Assembly (NCBI GenBank): GCA_037389465.1
Contig: JAZARR010000105.1
Coordinates: 1,364,001-1,428,000, forward strand
DNA from: Baylisascaris procyonis
Lineage: Eukaryota > Nematoda > Chromadorea > Rhabditida > Ascarididae
DNA length: 64,000 nucleotides
Direction: 5' to 3'
Shown here: positions 14,608-26,400 of the stretch, piece after piece
Numbering within the stretch: position 1 is the first letter of the stretch
Layout of the letters: every line of letters begins with the position of its first letter
Notes under the pieces: model-generated
The model's database searches: none
What the model was told of the DNA's origin: nothing
The model's input: the letters and a program-made list of their open reading frames with translations, nothing else
Made by a program: the position numbers and the translations under genes

Positions 14608-17310
14608 GAGAGACTTCAAAAGGTTTTTGGAGCGATACGACGGCCACTAACGCAGACACGCAGCGCAATCTATGACTGCCGAGGAGGATCCGCGGTGCTC
14701 GTATTTGTCTGTCGATATACTACGAGACAACGTGAATTTGGTGCTTCCGCGATTCGTATTCGCTTCTATACCCATGCATGTGACAATTTTTTTTCGTTCA
14801 TCGATCACCTATCGCTCTACTTTTATCTAATTTTCAGGCATAATTTCATTCTTAAGTTACATTAGTACCTTTCGAAGAAGCTGTTATAAATCCTTCTTTG
14901 AAATGCTCTTTTGTGATTATTTGTGATCTGAAATCCCATAATTGATGCATATCTGACATCATTGCGTTAAACACATATCGTCGCATAACCGTATCCTCCT
15001 TTATCGATCATATCCAAGCGTTATAAAGACTCTGGTGATGATTAGTGATATCATTCTCGAGACTTTCACCTTCGTATCTCTCGTCGTCCTCTTTCTAGTT
15101 GAGAGTTGAGATCATTCCACATGATAGTATTGACGTTTTTTTTTTGCAATTAAATGCTTGATTTTTTTTTCTCCATATCTTATTTGCTAGGTGTTAAGCA
15201 ATTGCCTTATTTGATCGTAAAGTTTATTTCTTTTAAAACTTAGAAATCATAATAGTATTAGTTGATGTTCATAACGTAATTGAATAGTCGATATTTTTAT
15301 TGCTTATATTGATTGACGCCCACAACGGTTGGAGTTGTCGATTCGTCGACGATTGCCGAATCGAAACTATCACGTTTAGCGAACTACGTTCTTCATCATA
15401 TCAACGTATTCATAGTCCAATCCGTTCTTTATGTAATGTTGATTTGTTGTTGTTGTTGTTTCGATGCAATTCACTAATATCCGAGTGGTATGCCTATATC
15501 ATATCACACTCCCCCATAGAGTGGTTATTTCAGTTGAAGCTATATGAACCCCCAATTATTGTAGCATTCTATTTGATATATGTGAACGACGTTTTTAAAT
15601 AGTAATATAGATCAAAATTGTAACAAGTAATATTTCGAGCATCCACATCAACATCTGATCTTATATTAGATAGCGATTTGATATTCAGTCTAGGTTTAGA
15701 ATCTATGCACTCCATCTGGTAAAAAAGTTAGCAAAAATTATATAGAAATACATCTCATTTTCGCATTAACTTTGCTTTAAGCTCGTTTTTTGTAGCCGAT
15801 TTCATTTGACCAATGTGGGATAGCATGAAGAGGTGAGGGGTAGGGAGGGGAGGGACGGTTAGTTGATGGAAGATGGTCGTTGTGCCTATCGATTAGTGTG
15901 CTGTCAAAGCGATCAAATACCACGTATCAAACGTCACTATATATTCCCTACGAAATGTTCTCGTAGATTGGATGTGTATAATTGAATTAATTGCTTAATA
16001 GTATAGAGCTGTAGTCGTGGTTCGACTCCATCTCTAATAGAGATTCAATGTTACGTCGGCAACATCGTAGCGTGAGTTTTCTCGTATTGATGATAGTTTA
16101 TAGTTTTTTTTAAAGTTTTTTATATCGCATCAATTGATGAGATAAGACCAATCGATAAAAGCTGACTGCCGAAATGGCTCTTCGAATCGAAATTTTCCCA
16201 AATTACAAGATAAATTTGCATTTCACGATTATTATTATTATCAAATTTATAAACTATGAGTTGTTTCATTTCATTTTTTCTGAATTGTGGAGTTGTCTTT
16301 CTTCAGATGTAAATCATCGTTTACTATTGAAGCGTTCATTACCAATACTCGCTTAATGAATAGAATGAATTGTTGTAACATAGAAAAACGTTGAAGAAAC
16401 AATTTATTATTGTCATTTGTAATGCCCACATAAAAGAGTTGCTATTTTTGGCATTACAAATTTTCCCGTCCACCATTGACGTTTTAATTTTGCGTCAAAT
16501 AATGATCATTGCTCATTTAAAATTTCAACATTCACTTATGTTCGTTCAAATATTTTTTTTTTTTTGATTATTCATTAATTAGTACTTGTAATATAACACC
16601 TAGTTTATTAATTAGTACTTATAATTTAACGCATAAATAAAAAGTCGTATTTGAATGAATAGTGATTGTATGGCTAAGCATTTGTTGATACTAGCAAATA
16701 TACTCTTTCAAACAATATAGCCTACGAAACCGATTCAATGAAATGAGGATTAATTTGCTATCATTACCATATTTTGTTGAAATCCTGCTTTCAAATGAAT
16801 CATCGCTAATAAAGGCTGCAGATTAACTTCGATATTCATCTTCAGGCAGGTAGGCTCACTTTAAGTTAATCACTCTATGGTAGTCTCCAAGGAGATTTGC
16901 CTATTCCATGCGGCGATGATTCATCGAATGGATCGGAATGTTTCTATAGTATTCGCGCTTTTATTTCAACAGAAACGACAAGTTTATTTGATCAATGAAA
17001 TCCGTTGAGATTTCGTATGAAGTTTTTATGGCATTAAGTCATAATATAAATTCAAAATCATAGCGTTGATATTTTATCGAAAATTATAAGATATGAAACG
17101 TTGAATATGTCTCAAATTTTACCGTTAGTTATTTTCATAAGATTTTCATTGAAGTTTTGCCTATTGTATTTTAATAAAATTCCCAAAGATTTACTGGAAG
17201 AAAGATGAGGCATACTATCGTGCACTCGCATATTTTAACAAGTATTTGAGGAGTGTGGACATCGTACCAATTTGAAATCAATTGCATTTTCTACATTCAT
17301 TGATGAATGA

Positions 17311-17403
17311 GCGGTGGCCAAGGGTGGAATGCGGTTAAGCAGGCGATGGCCAAGCTGGAATGCGGTTAAGCAGACGATGACCAAGTTGGAATACGGTTAG
17401 ATG
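17311..17403. repeat. Three-copy 30-32 bp tandem repeat
   Basis: Three imperfect copies start at 17311, 17343 and 17374. Each contains GATGGCCAAG-like and GGAATGCGGTTA-like blocks. The copies are GC-richer than the surrounding DNA. Confidence 0.85.
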
Positions 17404-18250
17404 CCGAAGTGAATTTTCATGGGGTTTGCTTTCAAAGGTTCGTCTGAACAGGCATAATACGCGATATGATGGTTGTATTTTTGTGATCGGACAAAGTGCT
17501 TCAACGATTCACCACTCAGATGATATCTATTTCAGTATACAACTCAGCATTCTAATGGCTTAGTAAAACCAACATTGTTATTGGAGCGCATTGCTTCATT
17601 GAATGATTCATCACTTGTCGTCCTCTTCTGCACCGAGAATACGGCTGGCAATTTTCGTTGCACGTATATATTTGTTTAGCTCTCATTTGCTTCATCTAAG
17701 AATCCATCGTGACAGTTTAGTTGTTCGTCCTTCGATCTTCAAATCTCTCACAACCGTCTAGAAACTGTGGATGCAAGTTGATCGTAGAAGAACCTTTTCT
17801 TTCTTATAAAGACAATTAGAACAACTCCAGCAGATCAACTTCCGAACGTGGACACGTACGTAAGATGTTCTTTCTTTATTCAAAAGAGATATGCAAATTA
17901 AAAAGCATATTTTCAAGCAAATCTATTTTTGCATAAGTATTGAAGTACAAAAGACTAGATAATAGAGGTTTTATATGAGCCGAAAATCTCGTAATCGTTT
18001 TTTTAAGGAAATTAAACAATTTTTGAATATAGAGTGCTATAGTGCAACATTTTTGAACATGTCCAGCAATGTTTGTTGAGAGCAAACGACCCATCAGAAA
18101 AAGAAAACGATCTACGCATGCAAATCAATGAGTTCTACCGATCTAAATGGTCACTTGTAACAATCATGGAAGTGTTCACTTCATATCTACCGATCATACC
18201 TTCGAATGTTTATATTGGTATGTATACCGATGATGTTTGAATGGTGAAAT

Positions 18251-18290
18251 GAGCAACGCCGTACGCGATTTCTTAATCGTGACGTTGCTC
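18251..18290. other. Inverted repeat / hairpin
   Basis: GAGCAACG at 18251-18258 pairs perfectly with CGTTGCTC at 18283-18290, and CGATT (18266-18270) pairs with AATCG (18275-18279) around a four-base loop. The unpaired segments between the stems are of unequal length. It could be a structured RNA or a binding site; nothing shows which. Confidence 0.4.
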
Positions 18291-20300
18291 TAGCGAGCGG
18301 TTGGTTGCGTTGTTCAGCTCAGTGCACCACTTAGTACGAAAGTGCATAGTGCATAAATGTGATTTATCCCCCTATCACATGTGTGGATTCGCTTCGAAAG
18401 AAGACTAGAGTCAAGTCGAGAAAAATTTTATTAAAACATTTATTCTATCATTTCGAATTTCTAATTATTATGTTATCATTTTAGATATTTAGTTATATTT
18501 GGTTAAATTGTTCTCTTTTATTAGATGAAACTGTTCTCATCGATATGTATAGTATCGGATAATCCATTCTCTTCATTTAACGACAAATTTCATAAGTTTT
18601 CACTATTCCTATGACATCATTAGGCCAAGTCATGGGGACCAAAATTTTCTCGCAATTATTAATTAATTTTAAGCAATCAAAATTTAGAAAAGTTTATAGT
18701 TTTCTGATATTTGTAAAAATTAGAGGTTAACTGAGAGTAATTTAGATAATGGGATAGTCACGATTTTTGATGCTTTCTTCAGTAGGGAAGCAAGCATTCA
18801 AGCATTATATTGTGTTATTGATTGAAGAGGCACGTGTTCCCTATGTAAGTCCTCATTCATCGATGCTTATATTTATGCTTCTCATTAAAGCGTCCTATAC
18901 ATCCTTATTCAGTCTTTCAATTTCTTACAACTTATCGCGTATAGTTCGTTTTTGTTGTTGTAATATTTGCTTGATTACGTTCTCGGTATCTAGAACATTT
19001 TCTACCGAATATGCTAATATTTGTATTCTTGTTTCTCTATTGATCCATTTTTGAAGCTAGTAAGATTAGGCATTTCCCTCATATATAGGTGATAACAATT
19101 CCACACATATCTGAGAGATGGATTGTATTGGTTTTCTCATCAACGCATATAATACGAACCACTTCAGTTAAAATTGATTTAACAAAACAGTTCTATAGAA
19201 TAAAAAAAAACCACCGTCAGTATGAGAATTCTTTATTGATTGTTGAGGTGAATTTGAAGAAAAAAAAATTTTTTTTTTTGTTTACCGTAGAGAGTTGTAC
19301 CATTTCCGTGTAGTGTTTCACTCTTACGTAATCTATTTAGTTAGTTTCACTTACGTAATTTTTATATAATTCTTTTTCGCATTCATATCTAGTGAAGGGT
19401 AGATATACATCAGCGCGGATTCATTTGTTAAATATGCCGTCAAAAATTTGTCTAGGCGACGTGTTGCTGATGTTTAGAATAAAACCATAAGAGGTAATTC
19501 AGTAAATAGATGGACAACGTATTCAAGAAATTCAATCTTGTCTCATTATCGCATAAACGTTTGAGAAAGTCTCTTGTAGCACATCCTATAGAAATTACGG
19601 ATACGCATTGCTGTTCTATTTGACTAATTTTTCTCAGTGTTTTTCACCAAAATAGCTCATCTCACGTACGTGATTTTGAAACATTTCAGAAGCAAATAGC
19701 AATAAATCATTTTCAGATTATATATTCCTAAATGATTCACTCTCTTTTTTCTCAACTATCATTTTTATACAACTTCCGGTTCATGTATAGACTCTTTTTC
19801 AATAGATTTCGTTGGCAATTTTAGATGAAATTTTGAGCGCTCTCAACGTTAAATTATAGCGTTTACTACGTTGGCGAATTTTTCCACTTCGAAAAAAAAA
19901 AGTTTCACCTCGTATATTGCACAATTATTCCCATTAAACAAATAATGGGAGGTTTTTTTTTTCTTTGGTGGGGAGAGAATGAAAATTCTAAATTCAGAAT
20001 AACCTGTTATTTGGGCAAGTATATTTGGAATACACCTGGATGTCTACTAAAACCTTTTCACATATTTTCGACGTTTTTTTTTGAGGGAGTTGATTAATTC
20101 ATTTCATTTTCTAATCACTACGATGTTTCGCACTTGTAAATTAAGACATCATATTTGCAACCTTTTTTGAAAATGTTTGTCAGAATATGGTGATCAAATC
20201 AATCATTGTGAATTTGATTGTCTAATGTTTTATCATTTCGTCATACAATTATCGGAATTAATCGGACGTTTATGGAAATGGAAAATCGTATTGTTGAGTG

Positions 20301-20301
20301 T

Positions 20302-20332
<31 letters not shown>

Positions 20333-20333
20333 T
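20301..20333. repeat. (TTTA)n microsatellite
   Basis: Eight TTTA units followed by a T run, about 100 bases before the UBE2Q start codon. Confidence 0.95.
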
Positions 20334-20430
20334 TTTTTTAATTTTTTTCTAAGGTGCGAATTTGAAGTGTGTCATCGGCATTGATTTGTGACGCCTGAAT
20401 AAGGAAACCCGTTGCGCTTGCGACGAGGGG

Positions 20431-23400
20431 ATGGCATGTCTTCAGAAATTGAGAGAAGACGTCGCAACTCTCGAATCGCTATTCCCAAAAAATCATGAAC
20501 GATTCCAGGTTTGTTTCTTTTTTTTTTTTATTCTTGCATTTGAATTTGCTAAAAAATTTTCATAAAATTCATCTTAATGCTATTTGTTCCGTTTTGGATT
20601 ATAATTCTGCAATAATGTTGTTTTTTTTTTTGCGAATCCCTTAAAAAATATTTAAATAAATATAAAATATACGCAAAACAAAAAATATACTGTGCTATGA
20701 GAGTATAAATTTTAAGTTATAATATGATTAGATTATTGTCACATATGAACTAAGCAAGAACTTCCCCATTCTGTTTCACTTATTTAATAAAATTCAAGTG
20801 GAATATTTCTATTTTTTATTCTTCAGTTTCAATCAGGGTTGAAAATTAAATTAACAAACAAAGTGCTCCGCTAATGAAGCGATTTTAGAGCCGTTTCATC
20901 GTAATCACTTTTCATTAAGGCACTCAATTTGCTCATATTGAGCGCATAAATATATTCTATATTATTGTTTTAATATTTTTCAACCTTTCTATATGTTATG
21001 TTCTATATTTACTTCTCAAACGAATACATTAAATATAATATGAAAATACGAAGTTACCATAGTATAGTCATAGTTATACATTTCTGGAAAGTCATCCAGA
21101 ACTGAAATAACTTCATTTTAGTTAGAGTGCATAAATTTAGGCGAGTGCTTCAATAATAGCTAATTATTCCCATATATAAGTCAAATAGCAATCACATAAA
21201 TGCACTAAACAATTCTTAGTCTTGTAAACTGCAACGATCGAATCGCTATTCGAAATAACTCCGTGAGACCGTATCGGTGGTCTTCGTAGACGGTATAGGA
21301 AAATGCGTAATTCATTATTAACTTCAAATACGATTCGATAATTCGAAAATTCTCTCATATGAACCTATTTCATCAAGCAAATTATGTCGGAGAATTGACT
21401 AGTGGATCTTTCATGGTATGCCCAATTGTTGGCGTATAATGGGATGAGAGATTGGCGAAGCCTGGATTTGCCCTTCTGTTTTTCCTGTATCACCTAATTG
21501 TTGGAGGCTTTAATTAGTCAGTTCTGCGAAACGATTCTCTCAAGAAAAATTTTCTAAACTTTTGCATACCTTTTTTTTCTGCTCACTCATCGAATTCATC
21601 ATGCTAATAACCCTTCTGTCGGAAATCGTAAATTAAACAATACACTAATTGATTCGCTATTATTGTTAGATTAAAGTTCGTGGAAAATTCTACCTGTTTT
21701 CCCTCTTTCTTCTAAATTTTCTGGAATATTTCTATAGGAAATATCGGCTCTCCACATTATTTATTACGAAGGCCTTGAAAAAAGAAAAGACTTCTTTTGC
21801 AGTATATGAGTAGAATCACAACGATATTTTTTAAGCGATCAATACGAACTAAATGTTCATGAAAATTGAAAACAAAAAGTTTATTTGAACTGAAGCGCTT
21901 TCGGCATAAAATATTACTTATAGACTCATAAAAATTGTGAAGTATTCGCTAAACTTATTGCAATTGATGCATGTCTTCTTTTTTTTTTTTTTTTTAAATT
22001 GCACATAGCTTAAAACATAAATGACGAATTAAATTCGAATATAAAAAATTCTTATAACGGTAGGTATTTAATTTTTTAAATTTTCCTTAAAACTATTGAA
22101 TTGCTTACCCGTAATGAATCGTTGTATTGAATTTAATTTCGATGATTTTTTTTTGTTGTTATTATTGAAAAATATTTTCAACGTCATCTATATTTATGCT
22201 CATTTCTCATCAAATTTTCTATCGTTTGGTATCGTGATGACAATCACCTTTGAAACGTTAAGAATCGACCTATAAATGTTTGATATCGAGGTCATTGATG
22301 CGATCTCCTCAAGTAAAGCACCGTAATCAGAAAGAGGTCATTGGAAATTTAATATGAGCAAAATTGGCAGTTTTTTTTTTCTGAAATTAGTTAAATAAAA
22401 TGTAGCATCTTAGCATAAGGGAGAAAAAATCGTATGGAAATTTCTTCTATCGATATTTTATTCGCTTATTAAATATATTTTAAATGCATTAAATTTACTA
22501 AATTATAAATTCATAATCGAACATTGATTTAATAGCTTTTATTTGTTGATTGTATTGGTAATATAAATTAATAGCGAAGTGGAAAGTAAAAGATAAGTTG
22601 TCGGGATGGAACCACATGGTAGAGGTACGATAACGGTGGTATAGAAACGTTCCATAAGTGAACGTTTACGCTTTTATATCTGATCTTGAAATGGCTTCGT
22701 CAGAACGCTCTCCACAACTACTGAGACCTAATAAGTGAAAATATATGAGGCGATTAAATTCTAAGGTACCGCTTAAATATTGGATCACGGAATTTTCAAA
22801 TAGAATTATCTTATGAATCGTTTGAAAAAGCGTAAAAAGGTGCATAAATTAGGAAAGGTATGATCCATTGTCACATTGCGGTGAAACAAGGTTCACTGTG
22901 TTATGGCATTCATGAAAAATCAAAGGTTTACGGTACAACATTCGATGAATTGAACGAACATTCAAAGGAACTCGTTTTATATATTATTGAGAAAAGCACA
23001 AAAATCTTCATAAAATAATGCTATAAGCCAAAGATTCTTTAACTTCCTTTTTTTTGAGTGACACCTTCAAAATAAAAATGCGTTCCGATCAGCACCACAG
23101 TGACAGCGAATTTTTCGTCGATAGGAAATACATTGGTGAAAATACGGCAATTTTTCATTAATTTAAACAAAGTGCGTAAATATTTTATAATATAATCGTG
23201 GAATGTGGAAAAAAAAATATGAAACAATGAAAATTCCGATCAAACCTGCCATTTGCCATCACGCTAGCATAATGAGCTAAACCGTTTGAGAACGATTGCT
23301 GTAAACACTAAAACCTTTTACAACTTCTTTTAGAACGATGACTTGCCTAAAGAAAATTTGCATAAATGCTCGTCGTTTAAAAATATGTTCGTCATTTAAC

Positions 23401-26400
23401 GAATCATATTTATCATGGATGTTGGATTCATTTCATGTTTTGCTTCGATTGTGAGCGATCTTTTATGTTCACTTTTCGAAATAGATGTGACTTGGTTTGA
23501 AATTTTTAGATTATACCATTCGTAGGATTGTATTGTTGTATTTAAGCTAATGACCTAATTTGTTCTACATTTGAATCCTGATTGGCTTACGAAAAGGGAA
23601 CAGCGATGAAAGAGGTGATAAGGCTTCTTCTTTTATGTGATCGCCATGAAAAAGATAGAACACCCACCATTAAGTCACCTCAGTGATAAATCGGTGCATT
23701 CATATCAAAACAAGCATTAGTAGACGGATGAATTTTGCGCAATGAGTTATCGGGTATACTCAGGGAAGCGATGAAGCTTCTTTTCCATCGTAATTTTCTA
23801 TCGTAACCCCCTCCGTTTCTTCTGCCACCTTCCCATCTTCCCTCTCTTCTCCCTGCACCTATTCCTTCGTGATCGCATGTTTCCCAACTTGATTCATACA
23901 CTTGGTGGAAGAGTTATATGCACTGCACAGTGTCTCGAATTTTCTAGTTAAATTTTACCACTGCAGTCAGTAAGGGGTGTTGGGTCAAACACGGCGTTCT
24001 TCCAATGGGGGACTTGTACGACCATCTGGCTTATAGGATACTGCAGACTAAGCGTTATATGGGAAGGGAGGGCCTATTTCTTACTTTTCTCTTCCGCTTA
24101 TGCTTTGTCGTTTGTGGATTGTCAGTTGTTTCGAAGGAATCTGAATTTGAATGTCGTTATGGCTGCCTGAAGCTTTAGATCGTATGCATTGAGTGTGAGC
24201 ATGTTCAGCGAAGGACTCCGCTCTTCCCATTGTTCTCGTCTCCCTCCCGTAACTTTTTTTTGGGGGATTTTTGCATCGGTTTTTAAAACGTTCAGGTTTT
24301 CCCATGTCTCTGAATTGTCTCTCTCGTTTTTATCGAGTTCTTGCTGTTTTTTGCCAATTCCAATGAGCGTGGGAGAGGTTTGTGCGCGCAGTATTCACAA
24401 CTGAGTCATTTTTTGATTCTTAGGTGGTGTCGGCGTCGGTCGACGAAGTTACCGTGAGGTTCATCAGTCCACAGGGAAAATCGATCGTCGTGACTGCTAA
24501 CATTCTGGTATGTAATTTTTATTGTTTTATCTTTCATAAAAAAAACGTTTACGTCGATTAAAAGATTTGCATTTTTAGTGAATTCATTTGCACGAATATT
24601 ATTAGATTAAATAAAAGTGTTTACTTCTTATAACCTCATGCAAACTACATGAGTTTCCTGTTCATTCAAAAATCGTCAATCATTCAGTAGGTGATATCAG
24701 TACGGCACATTGCATGTTGATTTAGGGGGGGGTGATTTATCTGGCGTCATTATAATTGGACACGTTTTACATTTGAAAGTCATGTAGGCTCACCGTATGC
24801 TGTAGGGAGTCGGCATTGACAGCGATTTGAAGTCTCTATTTTAGTGTATTGTTGCTGTAAATCTTTCCTTTTGCCTCGTCGTCCCTCATTACCGTTTGAT
24901 ATTGGTGGAATTAACCTTTCGCGATGTTACCAAGGATTGTATTATTGGTGGTCCATCTCTAACCTCTGATATTCAAGCCGTCTAATTTATAGCTTATTGA
25001 GGGAAGCGATGCGTTAATGGCAATGTTTAGGAGAACTATCCACGTGTGGCACCAATATGGTTCAGCGAATGTGAAGACTCAATTGTGACAACAATATTGG
25101 AATCACTGACTGAAGCCGAACCGCCATGTTACATCCTTCAGCAGATGCATGAGCTTGTCTCTCGTCTGTGCAATTACTACAGTGTTACCATTCCCACGGA
25201 GCTGCCATCGATTGGCCCAGTGAGTTGATTCATCATTTCCTCGTTTACAGATGTTAACCCCTCTCCTTATGCAGTTTTAACAATTGTAGTTTTGCAAACA
25301 ATTTTTGCTATATTCAGCACTGTACACATTTATTGGATAAGTGTGATTTAGTTTCGTTTTGAAGGTAGAATAGTGTTTTCGTTGTTTAGGTTAAGAGAGG
25401 ATAGTGCTTGATATTTCCGTTTCTGACATTTACTTCTGTTTTTTTTATTTATAATTTCATTTATTTCAGCCGGCGGATGAATTAGATGAAGGAATGGAAA
25501 GTGATGAAGAGCTTATTGAAATGGAAGAAGAGCCACGTAGAGATTCAGCCGATGACGAGGTTTGTTGTATTGTTTTTTTTTGTTTTGTTTTTTTAGAGGG
25601 GGAGGGGGGGAGAAGAGATTATTTTTACTATTAGAGGTTTATTTGATGCTTTTTCATAGAAGTTTGCCTTTAATATTGTGCATAATCGATTCCAGGAGAC
25701 GATATTCGTACAAATTCGTGCACTCAACGCATTTCGATTTATTTTTATAATATGATATTTGTAGTGCTTCTGTAAGAGTATCGACCATTTTGGAACGTAT
25801 ATGGGAATAAAATATTGCTTGCTTTTAACCAATAATGTAGTTGCAATCTAAGAATTGATAATTCATAGGGTTCATTAATGAGCCTCCCTCTTTATATTGA
25901 TTTTTCTCAATTAAAGGTGTGCCTTTCTATTGCTGTTATTGCATCTTTACAGCAGTTTGCATTCTAGAAAACGAATTATGGAATTTGAACTTTATAAAAA
26001 TTAACATGAGATTTTTAAGAAGAAAATTCAGCATTCGAAGAGGGGAGAGGGATTTAAAAGGTGAGCGGAAATGTTTATTATACAGGGAACAATTGAAGCT
26101 ATATTCCTTGTTCAAATTTTGCACGCGACGAAGCACTTACGCCAGTTAAATGCTGATAAGGGAGTAGTAATAGTTTCCTAGCTAATTAACTTCACAATTG
26201 CTCTCTACTTCCAAGAAACTTAATATCATTTTAGCCAGTTGATAAATCTCGTACAATGAGGGGAATAAGTTGCAACTAGCATCGTTAGGTGTGATGATTA
26301 TATAATATTTCAACAGAGTTATTCATGCGGTTTTTCTGAGGTTCTTTTAACGAATGAAGTTCCTTAACGAGCACTTGCATGTTGCGCTTTTTGTTTGTTT

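Larger units (their letters stand above)
14608..20430. other. Long intergenic region
   Basis: About 5.8 kb of AT-rich sequence lies between the small gene and UBE2Q. Its first 150 bases stay relatively GC-rich and open in several frames. The rest holds only short biased frames without recognisable domains. Notable items are a G-rich run at 15836-15855, a short tandem repeat at 17311-17403, a hairpin at 18251-18290 and the TTTA repeat at 20301-20333. Confidence 0.6.

Noticed and set aside
16000..16040. B-box-like GGTTCGACTCC suggesting a tRNA
   Set aside because: The T-stem pairs poorly and no A box, anticodon arm or acceptor stem can be drawn upstream.
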